From GCA-2683825 sp965662355 (GTDB taxonomy: Bacteria; Planctomycetota; UBA1135; GCA-002686595), in assembly GCA_965662355.1 (NCBI GenBank), contig CBFIHP010000015.1, positions 1 through 64,000 on the forward strand: 64,000 bases of DNA, given 5' to 3'. This document shows, in pieces, positions 34,303 through 41,965 of this stretch (position 1 is the first letter of the stretch; every line of letters starts with the position of its first letter). The position numbers and the translations under genes were made by a program. The notes below the pieces were generated by a model. It was not told the origin of the DNA. It made no database searches and was given only the letters and a program-made list of their open reading frames with translations.

Positions 34303-34578
34303 CTAACCGTCATCGCGCTCTCCGTAGTAATCTTCAGGGCGCATGAGCCACAGCTTGCCGATCAGCTTGGATACGATGATGATCGCCGCGCAGGAGACGA
34401 AACCATAGAGCGAGCCCCAGGCCGGAAAACGCTCGAAGGAGAAGTGGGCGTGGCCGCCGTGGGAGAGGAGAGGAAGAACGATCTCGGCCAGAGCGATCGC
34501 AGCCAATCCGGCATAGAACAAGCGCTTGATCCGTGCGAAGCGGATGGGATCCTCGAGTTGCCTCTCCAGAAAGCTCAT
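34303..34578 (-). CDS. Small two-helix membrane protein of Mrp/complex I operons
   Basis: 91 residues. Two hydrophobic helices (LFYAGLAAIALAEIVLPLL and SLYGFVSCAAIIIVSKLIGKL) flank a His-rich loop SHGGHAHFSFE. It ends LMRPEDYYGERDDG. Similar small proteins with a loop HxHFxFE and a tail MRxEDYY accompany MnhD-like genes in other bacteria; they have no assigned function. It lies 12 bases ahead of the 597-residue subunit gene and overlaps the 491-residue one by 4 bases, so it is part of the operon and is probably an accessory subunit of the membrane arm. Confidence 0.8.
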   Translation of the reverse strand: MSFLERQLEDPIRFARIKRLFYAGLAAIALAEIVLPLLSHGGHAHFSFERFPAWGSLYGFVSCAAIIIVSKLIGKLWLMRPEDYYGERDDG

Positions 34579-36050
34579 GGGAGTACCTTTCCGGCCAGTT
34601 CGAGAACGGGCCCGGGGAAGATCCCCAGCAACAGACTGGTGATCGCACTAAACGTCAACGGCGCGACCATCCAGGGAACTTCGCGAACGGCTTCCAGCTC
34701 AGCATCGGCCGGGGATGTCTTTCCGAAGTAGGCCCGATACACGATCGGGCCGAGGTAGGCCGCGCTGAGGAGCGAGCTCAAGAGGAGGACTCCCAGCAGA
34801 ACGAGGTCGCCGCGCTCGACCGTACCGAGCGCCAGGTTCCACTTGGAGACGAAGCCGCTGGTGAGCGGGATACCCACGATGCTCAATGATGCCAGCGTGA
34901 ACGCAGCCATGGTCCAGGGCATGCTTCTGGAGAGACCCGATATCTGGCTGATTTCGGTCTTGCGCGTCGAGACATAGATCGATCCCGCGCAAAGAAAGAG
35001 CGTGATCTTCGAGACCGCATGGTTCGTGATGTGGGCGACGCCTCCGAGAACCCCGCTCGAGTTCAAGAGAGCCGCTCCCAGGACGATGTAGGCGAGCTGG
35101 CTCACCGTCGAAAAGGCCAGCCGGGCCTTCAGGTTGTCTTGACCGAGCGCAAGGAGTGATGCAACCAGAATCGTCACCGAAGCGACGACCAAGGCCAACT
35201 GGTCGACGCCGAGCTCGCCCATCGCGCTCGAACCGAAGATGAAGAGGAAGACCCGAAGGGTGGCGAAAACACCAGTTTTGACAACGGCTACCGCATGCAG
35301 CAATGCGCTCACCGGCGTGGGAGCCACCATCGCGGCGGGTAACCAGCTGTGCATTGGCATGAGTGCGTTCTTTGCGAACCCAAACAAAAAGAGCGTGAAG
35401 ATCAGGAAGAGCAGGGTGGGCTGCTGCGTGACATATTCCGCCAGTATCCCTCCGCTCTTGAACTCCAGAGTCCCGGCCACGTTGTAGGTCAGGATGATGG
35501 CCGCCAGCAAAAACACCTTGGCGGCACCGAGGAGATAGATCACATACTTGCGCGCACCTACCCTGGCCTCGGGCGTTTCCTTGTGCCCGACGAGAGGGTA
35601 GGTCACCAGGGTCAGCCCCTCATAGAAGAGGAACAGCGTGAAGAGGTTGGCGGAGAAGGCCACTCCCACTGTGGTGGCCAAAGCCATGGCGAAACAGGCG
35701 TAGTAGCGTGTTTGCGCATGCTCCTTCAAGGAGCGCATGTAACCGATCGAGTAGAAGGAGGTCACGATCCAGAGAAGTGCTGCCCCGAGGGCGAACAACA
35801 GACCGAACGCATCCACCCGAAAGGCCAGCTCGATGCCCGGGAGGATCCGAAACAATTCGCATGCTGGAGCGCTTCCGGCGAGAACCTCGGGGATCATGCT
35901 GGCGACAAATGCCAACAACATCACACCGGCTGCGATGGACCAGAACTCCCTCAAGTTGGCACGACGCTGGCCCGAGATCGCGATCAGAGAAGCACCGACG
36001 GCCGGAACGAGCACCGCAAACAGGGGCGTGAAATCCAAAGACGTCACCAT
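34575..36050 (-). CDS. Mrp-type antiporter subunit (MnhD-like, 491 residues)
   Basis: 491 residues with about 14 helices. Channel residues: Glu in TLFLFYEGLTLVTYPLVGH, Lys in VAVVKTGVFATLRVF, Lys in NHAVSKITLFLCAGS and Lys in TSGFVSKWNLALG. PMHSWLPAAMVAPTPVSALLHAVAVVKTG is close to MrpA/MrpD and NuoL proteins. The start at 36050 lies inside the nuoK end (7-base overlap). Together with the 597-residue paralogue it gives this operon four antiporter-like subunits (two Mrp-like, M, N), against three (L, M, N) in classical complex I. Confidence 0.87.
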   Translation of the reverse strand: MVTSLDFTPLFAVLVPAVGASLIAISGQRRANLREFWSIAAGVMLLAFVASMIPEVLAGSAPACELFRILPGIELAFRVDAFGLLFALGAALLWIVTSFYSIGYMRSLKEHAQTRYYACFAMALATTVGVAFSANLFTLFLFYEGLTLVTYPLVGHKETPEARVGARKYVIYLLGAAKVFLLAAIILTYNVAGTLEFKSGGILAEYVTQQPTLLFLIFTLFLFGFAKNALMPMHSWLPAAMVAPTPVSALLHAVAVVKTGVFATLRVFLFIFGSSAMGELGVDQLALVVASVTILVASLLALGQDNLKARLAFSTVSQLAYIVLGAALLNSSGVLGGVAHITNHAVSKITLFLCAGSIYVSTRKTEISQISGLSRSMPWTMAAFTLASLSIVGIPLTSGFVSKWNLALGTVERGDLVLLGVLLLSSLLSAAYLGPIVYRAYFGKTSPADAELEAVREVPWMVAPLTFSAITSLLLGIFPGPVLELAGKVLP

Positions 36051-36349
36051 TTGAGCTCGTTCAGATCGGCTATGCCTGCGCCCGGCTTGTTCCGGTTGAG
36101 AGCGATCACCAGCCCCAGCCCGACACCTGCTTCCGCAGCTGCCACGGCGATCACGAAAAGAGCCAATACCTGGCCGCGGGGGTCATCGAGGTGCCTGCTG
36201 AATCCCGCCAGACTGAGGTTGACCGCATTGAGCATGACCTCGATGGAAACGAACATCAGGATGATGTTGCGTCGAGCCAGGAAACCGAACAACCCGATAC
36301 CGAAGAGCACGAAGCTCAACCCCAGCACAACGCCCATGGGAACGATCAT
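36044..36349 (-). CDS. nuoK: NADH-quinone oxidoreductase subunit K
   Basis: 101 residues, three helices, exactly the usual NuoK size. The conserved membrane glutamates are seen in MFVSIEVMLNAVNL and in VIAVAAAEAGVGLGLVIAL, both essential for proton coupling in the family. The ATG at 36349 overlaps the nuoJ stop (ATGA). Confidence 0.96.
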   Translation of the reverse strand: MIVPMGVVLGLSFVLFGIGLFGFLARRNIILMFVSIEVMLNAVNLSLAGFSRHLDDPRGQVLALFVIAVAAAEAGVGLGLVIALNRNKPGAGIADLNELKW

Positions 36350-36876
36350 GATCCCACTGTCCTTTTCCTGGCGAGGACGACGGCGCCGACAATCGCTGCC
36401 AAGAGCACGAGGGAGGCCATCTCGAAGGGCAAAGCGAACGGACCGAAGAGCGCTTCCCCTATGTTTTTCACACTTCCTTGTACGGCAACAGCCGCGCCGG
36501 AGGCCTCCACGTCCGCGGCTGTCGGTGTTGCGGAATCGTCGGCGATCCTTGCAATCCAAACCAAGCCCACGAAAGAGAGCCCCGCCAGCCCAGCGAGAGG
36601 CCAATGCCCTCCGAATCGCGGCCGCGCGAGCTCCCCCCCCAGGTCGAGCAACATCACGACGAACAGGTAGAAGATCAGGATTGCGCCCGCGTAGACGATG
36701 ACCTGTACGGCGGCCAGAAACTCGGCACCAAGCAGGAGGAAGAGACCCGCCACGTGAAGAAAGAGCGCCAATACCCAGAGCATGCTGTGGATCGGGTTCT
36801 TGCGAGTCACACCGAGCAGCGCGCTCGCGATGCTCGCCACAGCCAGGTAATAGAATGTCGCTTGCGCCGTAAACAA
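36346..36876 (-). CDS. nuoJ: NADH-quinone oxidoreductase subunit J
   Basis: 176 residues if started at the TTG at 36876 (FTAQATFYYLAVASI), which matches the family N-terminus. The frame is open to another TTG at 36951, but those 25 residues are hydrophilic and have no counterpart. Neither start has a good ribosome-binding site. The family core is clear: NPIHSMLWVLALFLHVAGLF, AVQVIVYAGAILIFYLFVVMLLDLG (the pi-bulge helix 3). A loop of Ala/Thr/Asp lies between later helices. It is the first gene of the operon. Confidence 0.9.
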   Translation of the reverse strand: MFTAQATFYYLAVASIASALLGVTRKNPIHSMLWVLALFLHVAGLFLLLGAEFLAAVQVIVYAGAILIFYLFVVMLLDLGGELARPRFGGHWPLAGLAGLSFVGLVWIARIADDSATPTAADVEASGAAVAVQGSVKNIGEALFGPFALPFEMASLVLLAAIVGAVVLARKRTVGS

Positions 36877-37274
36877 GGTTTCGGATTGTGCGCTCCCAGA
36901 CCTGAGCGGTCCAATCGAGTCCTGCCGAGGGCACCAGCGACGTCCTTGCAAACGCGATCTAAGCCACGCTCAGGGAGGGAGTTACAAAGGTTCGATGCCC
37001 CCCGACCCAATCCTGTTGGCCCAAATGACGTCGGGGTCTAGCGCTCCATTCCTGCGCAACTCCGACGCCCGAAGTTGCGCGCCTCGGAGAGGCCGAAGCG
37101 AGGCCCCCCGACTGGAAGCCCTTGGCGCCTGGTTAGAGCCCCAGGGCTCGGGCTCGGCCTGCGAAATTCGAGAAGACTGCACGAAATGAAGCTGCGGCGC
37201 ACCTGGGCGCAGATCTCGCGGTCGAAGGCACAGCGCAGCATGATATGGCACGAGCTCGATAGTAATCTGCATCG
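36877..37274. other. Divergent promoter region of the nuo operon
   Basis: 398 bases between nuoJ and the polyprenol-kinase-like gene, which point away from each other. It must carry the nuo promoter, but I see no convincing -35/-10 pair. Short frames cross it on both strands without ribosome-binding sites. A GGTTCGATGCC stretch near 36990 looks like a tRNA T loop, but no matching stems exist around it. Confidence 0.45.
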
Positions 37275-38288
37275 ATGCGCGACTCCGACTTGCCAAGTGA
37301 ATCGGACAGCTCCGGGTCGGACTCCGTAGAGGAGCTTCCCCGGAACCCAATGGATGTCCACGCGAGCCGAAAGGATTACTTCGCACGGCTCGAGGCGGAC
37401 CCGTACGGCTTCAACAACAAGGCCTATGCATGGAAGCACGACACGCACTTTGCACTGGTCGTGTGCGCTCTGTATTGCGTCGTCCTCACTACGACGTACG
37501 GTCTCATCAGGGCGTCGGTCCTGCCGGCTTTCAATCCGATGTCGCTGCCCTACTTCGCAGCGGGACTGGGGCTCCTCTTTCTGGGGAAACTCTTCTTCGC
37601 CTGGCTGGTGCTGCGTTTCCGAATCAAGATCAACTACGTTCGCAAGCTTGGGCTACGCCCTTGGAAGAAGCTGATCGCCTTTGTTGTGCCATTGATGATC
37701 ACACGTGGTGAGAGCGTAGTCACCGACTGGATCGTCTTGTTCTCACTTCAAGGCCTGGGCGGCCTGTTGACCGAGTCCTACGTTGCGCGACGTCACGTGA
37801 GGCTCTTTGCCTATGCATACGTCAGCTGGGATCGCATCGAGGACCGGCCCTACTCGATGCGCTACGACCAGATCGAAGACATCTTGCGTTTCTTGATCTA
37901 CTTGCCGTTCATGATCCTGTTCGGGAAGGGCTCGGCGATCCTCCTGATCCCCAATCTGGTGAATCAGTTCGCCGACGGCCTGGCGGAGCCGGTGGGTTTG
38001 CGATTCGGGAAGCACCAGTACCGCGCACGAGCACTGTGGTATGACGGCAAGTTCTGGTCGGGGAGATTCGTTCGAACCGTCGAGGGTAGCGCGACGGTCT
38101 TCGTGGTGACTCTGCTCATTCTCCTGTTCTTCAGCACGTCGTTCACACCCCGTCAGTACATGGCAGCCCTTATCGGCCTCCCACCGCTGATGACGTTGGT
38201 CGAGGCCGTTAGCCCCCACACCGGAGACGGTCCGCTAATCGCTCTCGCTGGATGCAGCTACTTGTGGTGGGTTCTAAGTCTGGGCTGA
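37275..38288 (+). CDS. Membrane polyprenol/phytol kinase-like protein
   Basis: 337 residues with about seven to eight helices. The C-terminal half has the CTP-dependent dolichol/phytol kinase signature: NQFADGLAEPVGLRFGKHQY, then FVRTVEGSATVFVVTLLIL and TLVEAVSPHTGDGPLIALA, in the order DGxAxxVGxxFGKH, (K/R)xxEGS, EAxSPxxxDxxLxP. Such enzymes phosphorylate long-chain isoprenoid alcohols at the membrane. The N-terminal 50 residues are acidic and variable. There is no clear ribosome-binding site at the ATG; a downstream ATG at 37350 is possible. It is divergent from the nuo operon and nothing ties them functionally. Confidence 0.72.
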   Translation: MRDSDLPSESDSSGSDSVEELPRNPMDVHASRKDYFARLEADPYGFNNKAYAWKHDTHFALVVCALYCVVLTTTYGLIRASVLPAFNPMSLPYFAAGLGLLFLGKLFFAWLVLRFRIKINYVRKLGLRPWKKLIAFVVPLMITRGESVVTDWIVLFSLQGLGGLLTESYVARRHVRLFAYAYVSWDRIEDRPYSMRYDQIEDILRFLIYLPFMILFGKGSAILLIPNLVNQFADGLAEPVGLRFGKHQYRARALWYDGKFWSGRFVRTVEGSATVFVVTLLILLFFSTSFTPRQYMAALIGLPPLMTLVEAVSPHTGDGPLIALAGCSYLWWVLSLG

Positions 38289-38431
38289 GTTGCGGCGTTG
38301 GTACATCAATCCAACGCCCGGAACAGCCGCAGGTCGAGGTCTTGACCTCGGATTTCGACCTGCACAACCGAGCTAACAACGGGGACCCTCGCCTTGTTCC
38401 TGGGCCACGCCATCTCGCCCGTTCCGCAGGA

Positions 38432-40324
38432 TCAAGGGGAGATGGGCGGGAAGTTGGTCGGGGTCGCGGGCAGGTCCGGCAAGCCCCCGGATCCACCACC
38501 CAGTGTTCCGCCGGCCTCGTCGTCATCATAGCGCACCTGGTGACCGTCATAGAGCGGGTTCGGCAAGCCATCGGGAACAGTGCCGGTCGGGGGAGTGGAT
38601 GGCATTCCCGTCCCCGGAAGTCTCCTCCCACCACCACCCAGCGTCTCTTGCCCGCGGATGTACGTCGCCGTACCGCCGAGGAAGGGGTACTCGAACCCGG
38701 GAGGAATCGGGAAGAAACAACAGGGGGGGCCAGCGCCGCTCAGGCCCTCGACCTCCCACAGAGCGTTTATCGGTTCGCTGAGTCCGATCATGCCCGTGTA
38801 GCCCGGCCCTCGCTTGATCGGGACGCCGCCCTGGCGTTCGACCAGGCGAGCTTCGATGTGAAAGATGTCCTCGAACCATGCGGTGTGTGCCGTTTGGATA
38901 GGGACGCACACCTCGTCGCTGACGATGGGATGATAGGCCGTGGCGATAAAGGGACTCGCCAGCAGGTAGTAGTCGAACCGCGGCTGGCGCCAAACCGTCA
39001 CCTCGATGTCGGTCCACACGATGCTCGGGTCCGGGTTGGACGACTGGGCGGCGAGGGGGACGTTCAGGGTGATGAGGAACTTCCCACCCTCATTCTCCAG
39101 GGTCATCGACCTGTCCTTGATCGTGCACATCAAAGTCGTTTCATCGAACGAGTTGTTCGCGCTCAGATCGATCCGATCGGTGCCGACCGGTGCGAACAGT
39201 ACATCGAAATCCGAGTCGTTGTCGAAGTCCGCCACGGCGGGAGTCGCTTCGTTCAGCTGGCTCGAAAACCACTGTGGGACGGCGATGTTGGGTTCATTGG
39301 GGTTCTGTGAGAAGCTGAGCTGGCCCCCGACCAGATCGGCCTGCCAAAGCTCTAGCGTTGCGCCGGCCGTGTGACTCAGCACGAGATCCGTATCGAGGTC
39401 GAGATCCAGATCACCGAGCTGGATGCTCACGGTTCCCAGGCTTCCGAGATCGATCGACTGGTGCAGTAGACCGCTGGAAACCACGTCCAGCCGCTGGTGC
39501 GGTCCCAGGGGTCCGTCAAAAAAGAGGCAGAGCGCCTGATTGGCGGCTTGCGGGATTTCGATCACACGCATCAGTTTGCCGACCTGATCCATCTGCTGGC
39601 AATCGATGACGTCGCCGAAGAAGTCCACGATGTAAAGCCAGCTGGCCGTTCGGACCGCAAGCTCTTGGTGGTTCATCCCGTCCCACTCGACCGGTTCGAC
39701 GGCGAGGATGGGTTCGGGAATGAACGTCGAAGTGGTGTTGTCCCAGACCTGGGCGACGAAGCGCGACAGGAGAACCCGGTCGCGTGCGGCGTTGACGCCG
39801 TACAGGTCCATGTCGGCGTCTCCGTCGATGTCGGCTGTACCGATGTCGACGGCACCGAGCCAAAGCGAGCCACTCTGGTCCACCGGCGAGCTGTCAACGA
39901 ATGCCGCGCCGTCCCAGATCCAGCGGGTCAGACCGTCCGGACCGACGACGAAGATCCAATCGGGGCCGGCGGGAAAGCGGGGATAGACCGTGAGGTCGTT
40001 CGCCACGACCGGGAGATCCGAGCGCGAGCGGTAGACCTCCGGTGCCTTGAACACCATCGGAGTCTCATCGAACATCACGATGACATCGACCCCCAGGTCG
40101 CCGAAGAGGTGCCCCGGCGCCGAGGAGGAGGGGATGCCCAGCGAACCGGTTTCCGGATACAGATCGAAGGAGTGTCCGTTCCCGCTGTCGAACTGGGCGT
40201 GGATCGGAGCAGCGAACAAGACGAGCGCGAGCGCGGGGATGGGTGCAGGCACCCGCAGGCCTGTCATCCTGCTCCACGGGGAGTCGTACATCGGTTTCAT
40301 GGGGGAGGCGTCCTGATTGGGCAT
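38432..40324 (-). CDS. Secreted FG-GAP-like repeat protein flanking sigma/CHAT operon A
   Basis: 630 residues from the ATG at 40324 (AAGGA five bases upstream). A leader (IPALALVLFAAPIHAQ) precedes FG-GAP/VCBS-like propeller repeats with calcium-type loops: VDIGTADIDGDADMDLYG, LGDLDLDLDTDLVLSH and AVADFDNDSDFDVLFAPV. A beta domain near residue 450 holds IEVTVWRQPRFDYYLLASPF. The C-terminus is Gly/Pro/Thr-rich (GGGGRRLPGTGMPSTPPTG). The layout resembles the protein at 59541-61025, next to operon B. It is divergent from sigma A, so it may share its control region. It is presumably surface-exposed; its function is unknown. Confidence 0.8.
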   Translation of the reverse strand: MPNQDASPMKPMYDSPWSRMTGLRVPAPIPALALVLFAAPIHAQFDSGNGHSFDLYPETGSLGIPSSSAPGHLFGDLGVDVIVMFDETPMVFKAPEVYRSRSDLPVVANDLTVYPRFPAGPDWIFVVGPDGLTRWIWDGAAFVDSSPVDQSGSLWLGAVDIGTADIDGDADMDLYGVNAARDRVLLSRFVAQVWDNTTSTFIPEPILAVEPVEWDGMNHQELAVRTASWLYIVDFFGDVIDCQQMDQVGKLMRVIEIPQAANQALCLFFDGPLGPHQRLDVVSSGLLHQSIDLGSLGTVSIQLGDLDLDLDTDLVLSHTAGATLELWQADLVGGQLSFSQNPNEPNIAVPQWFSSQLNEATPAVADFDNDSDFDVLFAPVGTDRIDLSANNSFDETTLMCTIKDRSMTLENEGGKFLITLNVPLAAQSSNPDPSIVWTDIEVTVWRQPRFDYYLLASPFIATAYHPIVSDEVCVPIQTAHTAWFEDIFHIEARLVERQGGVPIKRGPGYTGMIGLSEPINALWEVEGLSGAGPPCCFFPIPPGFEYPFLGGTATYIRGQETLGGGGRRLPGTGMPSTPPTGTVPDGLPNPLYDGHQVRYDDDEAGGTLGGGSGGLPDLPATPTNFPPISP

Positions 40325-40460
40325 CCTGTCCTTCGAGGTAGAACGGACAGGAGGCTTCAGACAAGGAGTGTTCCCGTCTGTCCAGCGGTTGTCTGATTCT
40401 GGCAGAAACCTCTTTCCCCGTGGCCCGCACGTCATGAAAGTCCCTTCCCCGACCTCAAAG

Positions 40461-40486
40461 GGCCGCCCAGGAGGCCAAGGGCGGCC
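40461..40486. promoter_or_regulatory. GC-rich hairpin in the sigma A control region
   Basis: A perfect 8-base inverted repeat GGCCGCCC/GGGCGGCC with a 10-base loop AGGAGGCCAA lies between the divergent FG-GAP gene and sigma A. It could be a structured leader of the minus-strand transcript or a protein-binding site. No T run follows, so it is not a convincing terminator. Confidence 0.4.
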
Positions 40487-40580
40487 TGCGCACCCCCGCG
40501 GCCGTCCCCCCGGAGAATCCAGGGGCACAGCCTTGGCGTTTGCCGTTCAGCGAGTGCTACAGGTTGGGCATCGGGCATGG

Positions 40581-40597
40581 CGGGCGCCAAGCGCCCG
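40581..40597. promoter_or_regulatory. Second hairpin in the sigma A control region
   Basis: A perfect 7-base inverted repeat CGGGCGC/GCGCCCG with loop CAA, about 40 bases upstream of the candidate -35 box of sigma A. Its position suits an operator or attenuator; it is not followed by a T run. Confidence 0.4.
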
Positions 40598-40636
40598 ACG
40601 CGTGGATGTCGCCGCAAGCATCCCGGACGAGCCTTT

Positions 40637-40664
40637 TTGAGAAAATTTCCGCCGTTCCTATACT
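40637..40664 (+). promoter_or_regulatory. Candidate sigma-70-type promoter of sigma/CHAT operon A
   Basis: TTGAGA (40637-40642) and TATACT (40659-40664) are separated by 16 bases, in a locally AT-rich patch, 39 bases before the sigma A start codon. Both boxes are close to the consensus of the housekeeping promoter, so the operon may be made at a basal level by the main sigma factor. Confidence 0.5.
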
Positions 40665-40703
40665 CTCCCGCGCTCAAGAAACCGGCGAATTCACCAACCG
40701 TTC

Positions 40704-41285
40704 ATGGCTTCACAAACACCCATGGGTGCGGAGAACTCCTTCCGCGCTGATATGGAACTCGTCAAAAAGAGCCTGGGTGAGGATTGGTGGTCGCAAAACG
40801 AGCTCTTGGAACGGCTCAGATGCGTGCCGCGGATGCTCGCCGCCAAGAATGCTCGCCTGGGGCGCGTTCTGAACGATGTCGAGCTGGAGGATCTCGCCCA
40901 GGAGACGCTGGTCTCCGTCTGGCGCAAACGCCACCAGTACGCAGGTCGCTCTTCGCTCGAGACCTGGGTCTACACCTTCTGCTATCACCACCTGATGAAC
41001 CGTGTTCGCCGTGCCGGTCGTCGGCCGCGGACGGTCGCACTGGAGGAAGCCGAAGAGGTACGGGCGGAAGAGGCGACAGACTACGGATTCGTCTATCGAG
41101 CTCTCGACGAGCTCAGCCCTTCCGATCAAGACGTGGTTCGGCTCAAGCACTTCGAGCAGATGACCTTCAACCAGATCGGTGAGTTGCTGGAGATCTCTCC
41201 CAACACGGCCAAGTCGCGTTACTACCACGGGATCGAACACCTGCGGACGATCCTCATGACCCGCAAGGGAGAGCTGGAACCGTGA
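40704..41285 (+). CDS. ECF-type RNA polymerase sigma factor (operon A)
   Basis: 193 residues. Region 2 spans about residues 35-103: CVPRMLAAKNARLGRVLND, then VELEDLAQETLVSVWRKRHQY and SLETWVYTFCYHHLMNRVRR. Region 4 spans about 130-180: LDELSPSDQDVVRLKHFEQM and FNQIGELLEISPNTAKSRYY, a helix-turn-helix. It is closely related to the sigma factor at 55781-56401 (shared RCVPRML, AQETL and YAGRSSLETW blocks). Its stop overlaps the next gene as GTGA. A promoter-like pair lies upstream. It probably directs transcription of a small regulon, with activity held by the membrane protein encoded next. Confidence 0.93.
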   Translation: MASQTPMGAENSFRADMELVKKSLGEDWWSQNELLERLRCVPRMLAAKNARLGRVLNDVELEDLAQETLVSVWRKRHQYAGRSSLETWVYTFCYHHLMNRVRRAGRRPRTVALEEAEEVRAEEATDYGFVYRALDELSPSDQDVVRLKHFEQMTFNQIGELLEISPNTAKSRYYHGIEHLRTILMTRKGELEP

Positions 41286-41965
41286 ACAAAGAACTATCTT
41301 CCAAGGCCCGGGCGCTGCTCGAAGCGGTCGCCGTCGGGGACTGTAGGCAAGACGAGGCTGCCGTCGTCGAGCTTGCACGGCGGGACGAGAGCTTCCGGAC
41401 CCGTCTCGCAGAATTGGACTCCGTCAGACGACTCCTGGACGAGACGTCCGAGGAAGCGAGGCGAACACAGGAGGACGCTCGCTCCTGGCTCGGTGCTCCT
41501 GGCGAGGGCCGACTCCGTCGATCGGTGGGATTGACCTGGCAGCGACGCTTCTTGGGGGCGAGAAACCAACGCATCGCGCTCTTCGGTGGACTGCTCGCCG
41601 CCGGCTTGATGTTCCTGGTCTACCTCGATCCTCAGAAGGGGGATGCCGAGGAACTCCAACCCGTCTGGATGGGCGGAGCGCAGGTCGAACTCGTCCATCC
41701 GCAGGGGCCGGTGGAGACCTACGAACCCTTCCTGTGGAAGGGGGACTTGCCCGAGGGAGGCGAGTATCGGATAAGATTGATTGATGCTGCGGCGTCCGTA
41801 AATGCATACGCGCCTCTCCTGGAGCATCGCACCACCGAGCAACAATGGACCCCCTCCACGAACCAGATCCAGCTGCTGCCGGATCGCGTGTGGGTCGAGG
41901 TCTCCGTCATTGGGCGCGACGGAAGAGTACTGGGAGTCTCCGACTGGGTCTTGGCCTCGCGCTGA
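41282..41965 (+). CDS. Single-pass membrane protein, putative anti-sigma factor (operon A)
   Basis: 227 residues, GTG start overlapping the sigma stop. Residues 1-95 are a charged helical cytoplasmic part. One membrane helix (98-115, IALFGGLLAAGLMFLVYL) leads to an outer domain of about 110 residues containing ETYEPFLWKGDLPEGGEYRIRLID, a beta-sandwich-like pattern shared with the operon B protein (PEFVWKDVAPAGSYTVEVRK). Gene order and topology fit an ECF anti-sigma factor, though no zinc-binding H-x3-C-x2-C motif is present. The last 76 bases are also the start of the CHAT gene. The anti-sigma function is inferred, not shown. Confidence 0.75.
   Translation: MNKELSSKARALLEAVAVGDCRQDEAAVVELARRDESFRTRLAELDSVRRLLDETSEEARRTQEDARSWLGAPGEGRLRRSVGLTWQRRFLGARNQRIALFGGLLAAGLMFLVYLDPQKGDAEELQPVWMGGAQVELVHPQGPVETYEPFLWKGDLPEGGEYRIRLIDAAASVNAYAPLLEHRTTEQQWTPSTNQIQLLPDRVWVEVSVIGRDGRVLGVSDWVLASR

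Noticed and set aside
36985..37000. A tRNA-like GGTTCGATGCC stretch
   Set aside because: No acceptor, D or anticodon stem can be built around it and the T-arm stem does not pair.
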